64,000 nucleotides of DNA, from the NCBI GenBank assembly GCA_028671895.1, contig CM053810.1, forward strand, positions 59,149,501 through 59,213,500. Reading direction: 5' to 3'. This stretch comes from Oenanthe sinensis (taxonomy: Eukaryota > Streptophyta > Magnoliopsida > Apiales > Apiaceae). A program made the position numbers and the translations under genes. Positions 10,981 through 23,174 of this stretch are shown piece by piece (positions within the stretch are counted from its first letter, which is position 1; every line of letters starts with the position of its first letter). The notes under the pieces were generated by a model, which did no database searches, was not told where the DNA came from, and was given only the letters and a program-made list of their open reading frames with translations.

Positions 10981-11288
10981 CTGCAGCGCCAGGAAAATTA
11001 TGTGTATTTGATAATATTTAAATATGTTTTTAATATAATTTTAGTGTGTTCGGTTTTTTTATATACATTTATTTGTCTTAGGATTTTTAATAGATTGGAA
11101 AATTATATGTTATATGTTATGTGACTTCTTTGTAGTTTAGAATATTTTATTCTATTTTTTTGTGATTTTTGTTTCGTTAGAATAAATTTATTTTCGATTT
11201 ATGATTATCAGACTCAGCTCCTGCAGTAGACTAGAGACCTCGATTTTTGGTACCTTTATTTTTATGGAGATGATAAAATCCTCAAAAT

Positions 11289-11350
11289 AAATTTATCTTA
11301 TTATTTTTGAACCATTCATAAATTTATCTTATTATTTTTGAACCATTCAT
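11289..11350. repeat. 31-bp tandem duplication
   Basis: Two exact head-to-tail copies of a 31-bp unit ending in tttttgaaccattcat, inside the unidentified outer element. Confidence 0.85.
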
Positions 11351-12783
11351 AATTTATACATATATATTGTATTTGTTCGAAAATATTTAGTCTTATATCT
11401 TATCCCATGAAAATTATTTTTGGGCTTTTTATTTTAATTATGGGGTAATTTAGCTTTTAATCAAATTAGAGTCCCAAGAATTTTCAAAAATATAAATAAT
11501 TTTGTTAAAAATATTTTTTTTATCAAAATCAAATTGACACACATGTTAATTTGGGGACTGCAGCTAGGGTTTTATACTTTGGTAATCAATCTTCAACTTA
11601 TTAGTGATTTTGGTTTCTGTTTACTACCCTTGAGTAATCATTGTGAAGCCTATATCTTGTACTATTTGATTTCAATATCAACTTCAATTAAAAATTTCTC
11701 GGTGAAAGTCATATTACTAGTCCTATTTGTAATAAGTAGATGACAACTCAACTCAGATAAGAAAGCGAAGTAAATAATAAATATTGAATATAGAGGAAGA
11801 ATAAAAAAAGCCATGACAAGAGAAGACACAAAGACCACTACAGAAGAAATGAGAATCAACATTGTAGTTAGTCATCCGTGAACCAGACCAGTGCACAGGG
11901 TGTCAACAATGTCAGTGAAGATTCGTCATCAAAAAGTTCAAGTGGTTAAAAAGGTTATTGTTGAAGAACAGAAGAGTCTTATCTACATCAACAATAGTCA
12001 AGCCTTTAATTTAATTCTCTATTAATTAATTAAATTAATTAGTTAATTTAATTAGTAAATTAATTCACTCAGAATTAATTTATTTCTTAAATTAATTAAA
12101 TGATTAATTAATTTAGAATTATTTTAGAATGACAGAAGACAGAAGCTGGAAGCTCAAAGGGATACAGGTCTGTTTGGAATACAGTGTACAAGAGTCAGAA
12201 TCCAAGATTGAATATTTGACTGAGTACACGCAGTGGTGAAAAGAAGTATTGTCTAGTTTAAAGAGTCAGAATATTTCAGTAACAGAGGTACTTCTAATTG
12301 CAACTGTAGAAACAGCCAAACATGCCTTACAGTACTGACTTGAAGAAAAGACGGAAAAAGAAATGACACGGAAGAAATGCAGAGTCGTATATTCTTAAAG
12401 GTGGAACCCCGGTTGGAATTGATTTATCATTTCCAAGTCAAAAGGAGTTCGGTTCCAGACCATCAGAAGACCGCAGCTTAGAGCGTAAGGATTTATTTAA
12501 TTAATAAATATTTTATTTACTTAGTAAATTATATTTATAAATATCTAAATAATATTAGATATTTATTTTTATAATTTATGAATTAAATTTATTATTTATT
12601 AATCAAAGATAATAAGCTGTGCGGGTCAAAAAGCATTTCTACGGAGCCTATCCATATAAGACGAAATAGGCCCCTTACTTTTTCAAATTGAAATGGCAGG
12701 AGATGTTTTGTTAAAGCAACCAATCAAGGCTTGCCACATGTCCATTCAAGTGGAAAGAAATGAAAAAGGCAGGAGAAAAGAAA

Positions 12784-13171
12784 TGTCATACCGAGTGAAC
12801 AAAGGTCATACCGAACAATTCAAATAAGTCATACCGAGAAAATTCAAAGGGCTGTTGAAAGAAGTCATACTGATTTTATTTAATTAAAAAGTCATACCGA
12901 CCTTTTTAATTAATTAAAATAAGTCATACCGAGCTTCTGCCGACCTAAAGTCATACCAGAATAAGTCATACCGAATTTTCTGTGTTCAAAAGGTCATGCT
13001 GAATTGATTTTTTATTTAATTAAAAAGTCATACCGATTTTTTAATTAATAAATAAGTCATACCGACCACACAGAAGTCATACCCAGCTTTTTATAAGTCA
13101 TACAAGTGTTAAATAAGTCATACAGACTTATTTTCTTGAAATTAAGTCATAGTCAAAAAGGTCATGCTGAG
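12784..13171 (+). promoter_or_regulatory. Array of 16 GTCATACCGA-type motifs in the LTR U3
   Basis: Eight exact GTCATACCGA copies and eight variants (GTCATACTGA, GTCATGCTGA, GTCATACAGA and similar) lie within 390 bp directly upstream of the LTR TATA box, usually preceded by AA and often separated by TTTAATTAA-type palindromes. The position suggests an enhancer or a host-factor binding array. The same array recurs at 21662-22049 in the 3' LTR. Function is inferred. Confidence 0.6.
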
Positions 13172-13185
13172 CATTTTCAAACCTC

Positions 13186-13194
13186 TATAAATAT
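13186..13194 (+). promoter_or_regulatory. LTR TATA box
   Basis: TATAAATAT with the context cctctataaatatgagg, 15 bp after the last array motif. The transcription start is predicted about 30 bp downstream, near 13217. Confidence 0.6.
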
Positions 13195-13605
13195 GAGGCA
13201 TTTGCTTCATAATTCAGTAGTAGAAAAACTTACAAATTCAGCAATTTGTCTGCAAAGTTATATTCACAGACTTTCTGTGCTAGTTTGATTTTAATTCCTA
13301 AAGTAGAACAATTCATGTTAAATTTGTTCTAGGAATTAAAGTTTATTCTACCGGATATTGTAATACCCTTTCAAGTTTTAATATACGTATTTAACTTGAA
13401 TCTTGTTTACTTACTTGCTAATTTCTATATCTTAATTGTTATATCATAAAAATAGAAAGCTAGTAAGTCAGCCTCCCAAACACTACAAATACTCTAACCC
13501 TCAGCTTTAGCAATAATTTAATTCCGCAAATTCTGAAAAGAATTTTAAATTGTTGTCAGTATCGCATTCAACCCCCCTTCTACGATACTTCCGGGACCCA
13601 ACAAT

Positions 13606-13617
13606 TGGCATCAGAGC
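13606..13617 (+). other. Primer-binding site, initiator tRNA-Met type
   Basis: TGGCATCAGAGC starts two bases after the LTR end and differs by one base from TGGTATCAGAGC, the complement of the plant initiator tRNA-Met 3' end used by most plant copia elements. Confidence 0.8.
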
Positions 13618-13707
13618 AAGCTGATTGATATACAAATCAAGATCCGTAGTCCAGTGAAGCTCAGGGTACCGAAGCTGTTTAAACTCTGAATGTCTAGAGG
13701 CCATGTT

Positions 13708-14355
13708 AAATAATTTTATTTTATAAATTTAAATTTAGATAAATTTATTTTATAAATGTTATTTAAAATAAATTTATTTTGTGAATTTAATATAAATGAG
13801 TTTATTATTTAAACTTGAAAAAGTTTCTTTTATAAACTTAATTTATATAAGTTTACTTTATAAATTTTAATTTAAATAAATTTATTCTTTAAATTTAAAT
13901 AGATTTCCTTTTATAATTTAAATTTGTTTAGATAATTTTATTTTATAAATTTAAATTTAGATAAATTTATTTTATAAATTTTATTTAAAATAAATTTATT
14001 TTGTGAATTTAATTTAAATGAGTTTATTATTTAAACTTGAAAAAGTTTGTTTTATAAACTTAATTTAAATAAGTTTACTTTATAAATTTAAATGAAAATA
14101 AATTTATTCTCTAAATTTAAATAGATTTCCTTTTATAATTTAAATTTGTTTAAATAAATTTATTTTATGAATTCAAATTTAGATAAATTTATTTTATAAA
14201 TATTATTTAAATAAATTTATTTTATAAATTTAATTTAAGTTAGTTTATTATTTAAACTTGAAAAGGTTTATTTTATAAACTTAATTTAAATGAATTTATT
14301 TTATAAATTTAATTTAAGTAAATTTATTAGTTAAATTTATATAGATTTAATTTAT
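13708..14355 (+). repeat. Three tandem copies of a ~220-bp AT-rich unit in the leader
   Basis: Copies begin near 13708, 13932 and 14152, each with the order ttttataaatttaaatttagataaa, gagtttattatttaaacttgaaaa, and (clear in the first two) tagatttccttttataattt. The third copy is the most diverged. Between primer site and gag position, this makes a very long structured leader. Confidence 0.75.
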
Positions 14356-15179
14356 AATCTAAAAATATTAAAACTTGGTCCATTTTTCCAAAAGGGTTTG
14401 TACTTGGAAAATTCTTCGTTTTGGCTCAGAATTAATTCACAGAGCATATGACCCGGTTTCGAGGAAAGTGGTCATTTCGTATTAGTAGATTTATTCCGGA
14501 GCGTTTGGATTTTATTGTGGATGATACGATTGTTCATGTTATAGTTCCACAAACTGCTCAAATGTAAAGATAGGATAGATTTATTAGTGGGGAACTCTGA
14601 AGATTTTTTTTCTGACTCTAATGATCATTCTAGTTTTTGTACTTATACAAAACGGATTTAAGAATCGTTAGAGGTCACGACTGAAGAAACATATGAGGCT
14701 AAAAGTAGTAAGGCAAGATCAGGGCTGTATTACACTATTCAAGGAGCTCCCGAGCATTAAAATAAAAGTCTATTCTGAATCTGTGAAGCTTGACATCTTG
14801 TCAGAGTCATATTCAGATATTGATGATGAAACTGAGTTTGCAGAAGGAATCAATGTTAATGATGATGATTCAGATCCTAGTAGTGGAAATGGTAGTGAAT
14901 CTACACAACTCGTGGACTTTAACAGAATCCATTCAACAAGGTGAAGGATCTTCAACACATCCTAGCAGCAACTCAGGGGGAGCAAATAAAAGAAGGATCT
15001 ACTAGTCGTACTTAACACAATGAAGATCAAAGGAATACATTAAGAACATATCTGCCGAGACAACGGGTTTGAAGTCAAAGTCATTCCTGGAGTCTAATTC
15101 TTAGTGATTTGGATAATAGAGTAAAGACTAGAAGTGCTATGCAAAGTAAATAGTTACTCTTCGGGAAAGAACAATTGTT

Positions 15180-16130
15180 AAACAGTTGGAATCCTAAAGA
15201 AGATTGAAGAAGCACTGATTGATCCAGATTGGGTGATTGCAATGCAAGATGATCTCAATCAGTTCGAAGGCAGAATCTACTGAATCTGGAACCCAGGCCA
15301 CAAGACAAAGTTGTAATTGGTACTGTAAGGGTTTTCAGAGACTGGATGATTTTTGGCATTGTTATGAGGGACAAAGCCAAACTGGTTGCTACAGAAGGTA
15401 TCGACGATGATGGAAACAGAATCTTCGGGACTTTCAAGATCTAACTAAAGCACCAGAGACGAGACTTGATACTATTAGGGCTGAACATGTTGATGTACAA
15501 TAAATCCTGGACTTTGAAGTTTCATATCCACTGGAATTTGTATATCATTCTCTTCACAAAGCTCTCTATGACGAAGGTAAGATATCAAGCAATGGTCAAG
15601 GACATGGTATGACACTCTAACTGCTAATTACTTGAAAATGATTTTATATTAGAGTCGTTATACACATATCTCTCTAGAATACAAGGCACACACACATAAT
15701 GTTTAGTGCAAGTATACCATGATTATATTATATGTGGGTCTACTATGCATAAAGACCATATATTTTATTCTCAATATGCCTATGTGTAAGTTTCCACGTG
15801 GATACTAGATAATCTAATCTTATAGCTAAGATATGAATTGTTAGATATCTTAAGGGATTACCAATTCTAAGAATCAGGTACCCTAAAGATACCAGGTTTA
15901 ACCTAATTGGCTATATAGATATAGATAATGCAGGTTATAAGAAAGACAGGGAGGTAATTACCAGAAGCTGTCAAACTCCATCAACTCTGCTGGATAATCT
16001 CTTCACCACTCACGGAACAAGCGCATGGACACTAGGTATCATTTATATCGAGAGTAGTCCTTAGTAGAATAACTTGCAGATATTTGCTAAACAGCTTGAT
16101 AAATTCATTTTGTCTAAGTTGGTTAGTAAA
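15180..16130 (+). pseudogene. Decayed copia reverse transcriptase/RNase H
   Basis: At 15207-15270 the frame reads EALIDPDWVIAMQDDLNQFE, the conserved start of copia RT. It is followed, with frame changes and stops, by pieces like QDKVVIGT and AKLVATEGID, then near 15530-15590 by HSLHKALYDEGK (eroded ALYGLKQAPRAW block). At 16025-16110 MDTRYHLYRE and IFAKQLDK mark the C-terminal RNase H end (IFTKPLD). Large deletions remove most of the domain, including the YVDD region. No functional polymerase can be made. Confidence 0.75.
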
Positions 16131-19100
16131 GTTGAGATATTATGTATGTGCATATTTGTTGGAAATCTCATCTGTAAGGAATTCTTAAATGAGTTCACAA
16201 GTTTTACATTTTCCATATTTAAAGAACTTGTGAATTTATTTGAAATCCAGAACCTCGTACTTAGTGCTACTACTTTAATTATCATGTTTACAATGTTATA
16301 TGCATATGTGGTAATTAGGTGTTCTAGCATAAGTTTGAATATTATCTTAATTGATTTAAATTATGATGTCAGACAATTCGATGTCAGATCAGTCTCATGA
16401 TTTAAATGAATTAAAATAATATGCAGCATAATTGTTTGTATGATAAATATTTAATGAGTATCAGTTAATGATATCTTACTTAATTGTTTTGATATTTTTC
16501 TCTGATATTTTTAAATGTTTTGTTACAAATAATTGTGACACTTTTAATATTAGTGACATTATTTAGAATTACTGATCTAAGTAATCAATGCATATTTCAA
16601 AAATCACTAATATTGGAAAACGGAAGTATTTTCTAAGTTATGTGTATATAAAATTCTCAATATTTTATATACTTAGAAATATTTCCAAAATTGTTTTTAC
16701 TTCGAGGTATCAACCATTTGTAAAATGATTTGTTTTTAAACACTTGTTTCAATGTTTGTTGCACATTGATTCAAAGTACCTAAACAGTGGTTGTTGCTTT
16801 GAAGGCCTTGTACTGTATTGCTAAGAATACATCCACCCATATTGTCATGGAATTTTTTATTTTAAGTTAGGGTGGATATCAGGTGGACGAAAATGATGAA
16901 TATCATAATTGCTTTATGAGTCGAAAAATCATAGTCCTCTATCTGATAAGGATGGTTTGCAAAACTATTTTCAAATAGTACAGTATTAAGGTATAAAGGA
17001 AAAGAGTCATTTTAACGAGATATAATTTGGTAAGAGAGTTGAATTTCTTCTTTGGTATAAATTCTCGCGTTTTACAATGGGATGTTTGCCTTATAGGAAA
17101 TTCATAAAGGATAAAAACTTTCTTCTATGATACAACTTTCCCGCGTTTTATTATGGGATATGTATCTTAAAGAAAATTTTATATCATGCTCTTAAATGAT
17201 AAATCTTTAGAACCAATAAAACTCTTTTATTAAAAGTGCTTTAATGCAATCTATTACCATTTCTTATTATATTTTTCCTTCTCCTTGGGATGAAAAATAT
17301 GTTTTGGAATGTTAAGGTGATTATCTTTTTATGTCGATTGGTTCTTTCCAGTTAGCCCTTAGTGGCTTTTGAAACTAGCCAAGAGGTTGAAAACCCATCA
17401 ATCTCTTACCCAGGCCATAGTACCAAACACCAATTCATCCACTTCCATATATTAACCCCTGGAGATATAAGGAACTCGTGTAAGTTAGAGGTTGATAAGG
17501 GAGAAACTGCACTCGATGCAGCAAATAAGGATGATGTCGAAAGTGCACCCACAGCTCTACCTCCAGAGAGGAAAAGGAGTATATAACTGAGGTAACTGTA
17601 AGCTCATCTGCATCTTCTCAAAAGGATGCAGAGCTGAAAAGGCAATAAAACTGTCTCTGGAATCATTCTCTCTACAGGATGAATCCATTGAAATTCGCTC
17701 GTCAGCCAGAGCACTTTGTAATGAGTCAAGCACACCACCGGCACTCACGCTGATGGTAAGCCTAAATAGATAAATTCTAGGAACACATTGCAAGGCGTGC
17801 ACAGTGAGAGGTACATGCAACATTTTTAGTTTTGTACAGTTTTATTTAATTGGCATTCATACTGTTAATATATATTTTTTTTGAGAATTGAATTTCTTCT
17901 TTGATACAAATTCTCGCTTTTTATTACGGGAAATTTGTCTTATAGAAAATTCATAAGTGATAGAAACTTTCTTCTCAGATATAACTTTCCCGCGTTTTAT
18001 TAAGGGACATGTATCTTAAAGAAAATTTCGTATCATGCGCTATAATAATATTTTTTTTCAACGATTGGCATATTTATTTTTCCTATAAAATTGGCATATT
18101 TTTACTTTATAGTTTTTTTTATTATTTCATGTTATTTTTAAAATTTATTTTTGTCTACGAGAAATTGTTCTAAGAATCATAAGTATTAAATGTCAATATT
18201 TAAAGGACTTGTGAATTTCTTTACATCTATTTTCTCAAGCTTACATATATCTCTGATATAATGTATGAAGTTAAATGCTAATTTTCATTCCTATGATTAT
18301 TTAGTATTTGACAATTGTATTTTATCTTATTAAAATTATGAATTGAAGCAATTCATCGTTTATTAGTTTCATAGTTTTAATATGATGAAATATTAGGAGC
18401 ATAATTTCTTGCTTTTTGAAATTATTATTAATTATCATATTTTGATAATTTGTGATTGTTTCATTGCAATTAATTATGATTTTTATTGTTAGTGATAATA
18501 TATATACATTGTTTATCTGAAAATCACTAATAATAAAAGCATATCTGTGTTCTGCCGAACAAGAGCAATCGACTCGAGGTAAAAGCAGGTAATCTCGATC
18601 TTGATATATTCTTTAATCAATTGATATAAATATATATACAATTGATATATTGAGCCCTCAGTGGCTATAGGACAAGATCAAGGGATTGAAAACATACAAT
18701 CTCTAACACAGATCATAGAACTAAACACTCAAACAGATACAACTTCATCTACTAAACCCCTGAAAAGAAAATCTTTATCAACTAAAGAGGGTGAGAGAGT
18801 AAGTGCCTCTAGTGCACTAGAAAAGAGAAGTATCTATGAGCGTTCCAGCAGCTCTGCCTCTAGTTAGAATGTAATTGAAACCAAGGCAACTGCTAACTAA
18901 TTTATATCCTCCCAAAATGGTATAGATTTGCAAATGGCAAAACTGTTACTAGGTTCGTCATCTTAACATGATGAGTCTATTGAATTCGGCCTGTCAGCCA
19001 AGGCCATTTGTAAAGAGTCAACTTCATCTGGACACTCTCAAACACTGCAAACCATAAATGTATATTCAGATGCACTGTAAGGATTGTCACACACTAAGGA

Positions 19101-19650
19101 TGAATTGACGGAAGCAATTATTCTAAACTTCCATAACAAGGAAGGAAGGATGATTGATGATTCTGACTGAATCAACATGCCTTCACAGGCGTCAGGAGGA
19201 AACTTGGATCATTTGTTACATTATAGATCCTTGTCTCCCTCCCCAGATGGAACATATCTGGATTCCTAACGGAATAGATCATCTTAGATGATCAACAACT
19301 CACTGAATCTATTCCTGAAGCAATTCAGTTTTTAAAGTCAAATGTTTTTATAGATTCAATTGAGGACGGGGATTTACGAAACCCCATTGCACCACCAGTG
19401 ACCTCTCTTGAAGGGGCTATGGTGATCTTTCTTGTAGGTACAAACGATTGTGTCATCCGTACTGAGAGAGAGAAATAGTGTTGTGAGGAAAGAGTGAAAC
19501 ACAAGTGAGAAAGAGTGAAAATATATATTCTATGAGTGAAACACTTAGAGAGTATATGAGCGAAACACTTGTCAGAAACACAAAAGAAAATCACACACTA
19601 GCACAATTACCAAATCCCATTCCCAATTATCTGTTACAGATTTATAATGT
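16131..19650 (+). other. Post-pol region of the Sirevirus-like element
   Basis: No conserved protein domain remains. In Sireviruses this interval may hold an env-like ORF. Here only short open stretches survive (17362-17586, 18661-18867), both Ser/Thr/Glu-rich and similar to each other (ENPSIS..., ENIQSL...), suggesting duplicated fragments of one former ORF. Confidence 0.5.
17036..18041 (+). repeat. Duplicated block built from TCTCGCGTTTTA-type units
   Basis: The block 17036-17192 recurs at 17884-18041 with moderate divergence. Each block is itself two copies of a 70-80-bp unit containing tttcttct, gataca, cGCGTTTTAttatggga and cttaaagaaaatt, giving four units in total. Confidence 0.65.
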
Positions 19651-19664
19651 TACTCAACTAAGGG

Positions 19665-20580
19665 GGATGAAATTTCTTCTATTAAAGATTCTGAAGAGGA
19701 TTACTCAACTAAGGGGGAGAAGTGTTGAACAGTTCGAACTGTTGAACAAGATCCAAAAAGGGAGAAGTAGATCCAAAAAGGGAAAAGTGTTGAACAAGAT
19801 CCAAATGGGAGAATTGTTTAACAAAGACTTTTACTAGAAGAGGATTACTCCATTGTTGAAAAGGGGGTATATAACAACATGCTTGGATTGGATCCATTTG
19901 ATTTTAGAAAATTCTTGTATATAGGATTAACTGGATTTTCTAAAATGCATAACATGTCATAGTTTGCATTTTTTATATCTGCGATGGTTTAATGCTGTAT
20001 GTATGCCATGTTTGTTATTACTTCTATTAAATTGGTTGGATAATTCACATAAGGGGAGAATGAATTCACCTTGGGAGAGAAGTGAAGACAGAAGTTGGAG
20101 AAATAGAGGAGAAGTGGTAATAAGAAGAGAACAAGACCTCATCCCTGCCATCCTAAGGGGGAGTAGTGATGAGTCTGAGAAATGAAGATAATACTACTTG
20201 TATAATATGTTCAGTGCTAGAGGAACAAACATCTTTCATTTCAGTTTCTCAAGAAATCTGGAAATGCAGAATCTGATCCAGAGAAACCAGCAACTGAGGA
20301 TCTACCAATGACATCTGATCTCTAGAAGAAGGTGAAGTTGATACTTCTGAAGCTGGTAATGATTGGTAAGTCAAGATAGAACTTTGTTAAATATGTTCAG
20401 TCTAGAAGAACATCTATCTTATTTTTATCTTTCATAATTGAAATCTGGAAATGTATTATATGATCCAGAAAACAATTTATTATTTACAATTCTTAAATGT
20501 CGTATTATTTTCTTAGTTGTTAGTTGAGTTATCCTCTAGGAATTTGTGTGTTAAATGTTTAACAACAAATAGGGGGAGAT
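19665..20580 (+). other. Multiple polypurine-tract-like motifs and the 3' PPT
   Basis: AAGGGGGAGA-like motifs occur near 19671, 19711, 19859, 20051 and 20154. The proper tract AATAGGGGGAGAT (20568-20580) abuts the 3' LTR. Repeated tracts upstream of the 3' LTR have been described for Sireviruses. Confidence 0.65.
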
Positions 20581-22481
20581 TGAAAGTCATATTACTAGTC
20601 CTATTTGTAATAAGTAGATGACAACTCAACTCAGATAAGAAAGCGAAGTAAATAATAAATATTGAATATAGAGGAAGAATAAAAAAAGCCATGACAAGAG
20701 AAGACACAAAGACCACTACAGAAGAAATGAGAATCAACATTGTAGTTAGTCATCCGTGAACCAGACCAGTGCACAGGGTGTCAACAATGTCAGTGAAGAT
20801 TCGTCATCAAAAAGTTCAAGTGGTTAAAAAGGTTATTGTTGAAGAACAGAAGAGTCTTATCTACATCAACAATAGTCAAGCCTTTAATTTAATTCTCTAT
20901 TAATTAATTAAATTAATTAGTTAATTTAATTAGTAAATTAATTCACTCAGAATTAATTTATTTCTTAAATTAATTAAATGATTAATTAATTTAGAATTAT
21001 TTTAGAATGACAGAAGACAGAAGCTGGAAGCTCAAAGGGATACAGGTCTGTTTGGAATACAGTGTACAAGAGTCAGAATCCAAGATTGAATATTTGACTG
21101 AGTACACGCAGTGGTGAAAAGAAGTATTGTCTAGTTTAAAGAGTCAGAATATTTCAGTAACAGAGGTACTTCTAATTGCAACTGTAGAAACAGCCAAACA
21201 TGCCTTACAGTACTGACTTGAAGAAAAGACGGAAAAAGAAATGACACGGAAGAAATGCAGAGTCGTATATTCTTAAAGGTGGAACCCCGGTTGGAATTGA
21301 TTTATCATTTCCAAGTCAAAAGGAGTTCGGTTCCAGACCATCAGAAGACCGCAGCTTAGAGCGTAAGGATTTATTTAATTAATAAATATTTTATTTACTT
21401 AGTAAATTATATTTATAAATATCTAAATAATATTAGATATTTATTTTTATAATTTATGAATTAAATTTATTATTTATTAATCAAAGATAATAAGCTGTGC
21501 GGGTCAAAAAGCATTTCTACGGAGCCTATCCATATAAGACGAAATAGGCCCCTTACTTTTTCAAATTGAAATGGCAGGAGATGTTTTGTTAAAGCAACCA
21601 ATCAAGGCTTGCCACATGTCCATTCAAGTGGAAAGAAATGAAAAAGGCAGGAGAAAAGAAATGTCATACCGAGTGAACAAAGGTCATACCGAACAATTCA
21701 AATAAGTCATACCGAGAAAATTCAAAGGGCTGTTGAAAGAAGTCATACTGATTTTATTTAATTAAAAAGTCATACCGACCTTTTTAATTAATTAAAATAA
21801 GTCATACCGAGCTTCTGCCGACCTAAAGTCATACCAGAATAAGTCATACCGAATTTTCTGTGTTCAAAAGGTCATGCTGAATTGATTTTTTATTTAATTA
21901 AAAAGTCATACCGATTTTTTAATTAATAAATAAGTCATACCGACCACACAGAAGTCATACCCAGCTTTTTATAAGTCATACAAGTGTTAAATAAGTCATA
22001 CAGACTTATTTTCTTGAAATTAAGTCATAGTCAAAAAGGTCATGCTGAGCATTTTCAAACCTCTATAAATATGAGGCATTTGCTTCATAATTCAGTAGTA
22101 GAAAAACTTACAAATTCAGCAATTTGTCTGCAAAGTTATATTCACAGACTTTCTGTGCTAGTTTGATTTTAATTCCTAAAGTAGAACAATTCATGTTAAA
22201 TTTGTTCTAGGAATTAAAGTTTATTCTACCGGATATTGTAATACCCTTTCAAGTTTTAATATACGTATTTAACTTGAATCTTGTTTACTTACTTGCTAAT
22301 TTCTATATCTTAATTGTTATATCATAAAAATAGAAAGCTAGTAAGTCAGCCTCCCAAACACTACAAATACTCTAACCCTCAGCTTTAGCAATAATTTAAT
22401 TCCGCAAATTCTGAAAAGAATTTTAAATTGTTGTCAGTATCGCATTCAACCCCCCTTCTACGATACTTCCGGGACCCAACA
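20581..22481 (+). repeat. 3' LTR of the Sirevirus-like element
   Basis: 1901 bp with no indel relative to the 5' LTR and no mismatch in the stretches I compared, followed directly by the target duplication CTCGG. Confidence 0.95.
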
Positions 22482-23174
22482 CTCGGTTATGAGTTCATGT
22501 TAAATTGGGTTCTTGTTTAATTTGCAAGTTGTTATTAGCTAATTGTTTGAATGATTTGAAGGCATGGGTAAGTAGAGTGTGTGTTTGCGAGCATGTACGT
22601 ATTTTGGTTTAATTTTCTGAGCTCGGTTTATGCTCGCCGCCAGAGCATGCTTTGTTTTGGCCGGAATATATGTTTTAAGCTTTGTTTTTTGACTTGAATC
22701 TCTTAGTTAGCTTGTGTATTAGTTCAACAACATGTGCGTTTCTTTGATTTTGAATTTGATGTTAATTTCGAGTCACCAGAGTTATTTTTTTCCGGTCACC
22801 TTCTCCGTTGATTTTGGCCTGGTTGCGAGTTGTTTGCATATGTGTTGCATCTGTTTGTGTTCTTGCTAATCATAGTTTCGTTTTGCCTTCGTTTTGGGTT
22901 AAATTTGACTGAGGTTTTGAGTTGACCGGAGTTTCTTCGATTTGGGTCGGAAATTAGTCTGCAAAACTTGTTTCTAAGTCCTGGTGTCATGGTTGTGCAG
23001 TTGGGTTTGTGGTAGCTTCCGTGTGTCAGTATTGATGTAAGTTTGGGGACTGATTTAGAGTCACCGAAATATTTTCCGGTCGGCTTCGTGTGGGTTGGTC
23101 GGAGGGTGGTCTCCAGGCCTGGTTGTTTGGTGTGATTGAGTTGATGTGTGCTCGTATAACTTGTACGTATATGT

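Larger units (their letters stand above)
11703..13603 (+). repeat. 5' LTR of the Sirevirus-like element
   Basis: Starts TG and ends CA, 1901 bp, same length as the 3' LTR at a constant offset of 8878 bp. It contains the GTCATACCGA array, a TATA box and, at 13590-13603, the end CCGGGACCCAACA next to the primer site. Confidence 0.95.
11703..22481 (+). mobile_element. Sirevirus-like Ty1/copia LTR retrotransposon, decayed inside
   Basis: A 10,779-bp element with two 1901-bp LTRs (TGAAAGTC...ACCCAACA), a 5-bp target duplication CTCGG (11698-11702 and 22482-22486), a near-canonical initiator-tRNA-Met primer site and a polypurine tract. Between them lie remnants of copia RT and RNase H (15180-16130) riddled with stops, then more than 4 kb without conserved domains. 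The LTRs are long, a large region follows pol, several polypurine-tract-like motifs precede the 3' LTR, and the RT remnant is of the type DPDWVIAMQDDLNQFE. This combination fits the Sirevirus/Maximus lineage. It is not autonomous. Confidence 0.85.

Noticed and set aside
12784..13171. Spaced repeats resembling a CRISPR array
   Set aside because: The repeated word is only 10 bp, spacing is irregular, and it lies in a plant LTR and recurs in the partner LTR.
16061..16400. Two opposing open frames of 89 and 108 aa
   Set aside because: Mirror translations of one AT-rich stretch; the only real signal there is the eroded copia RNase H end.
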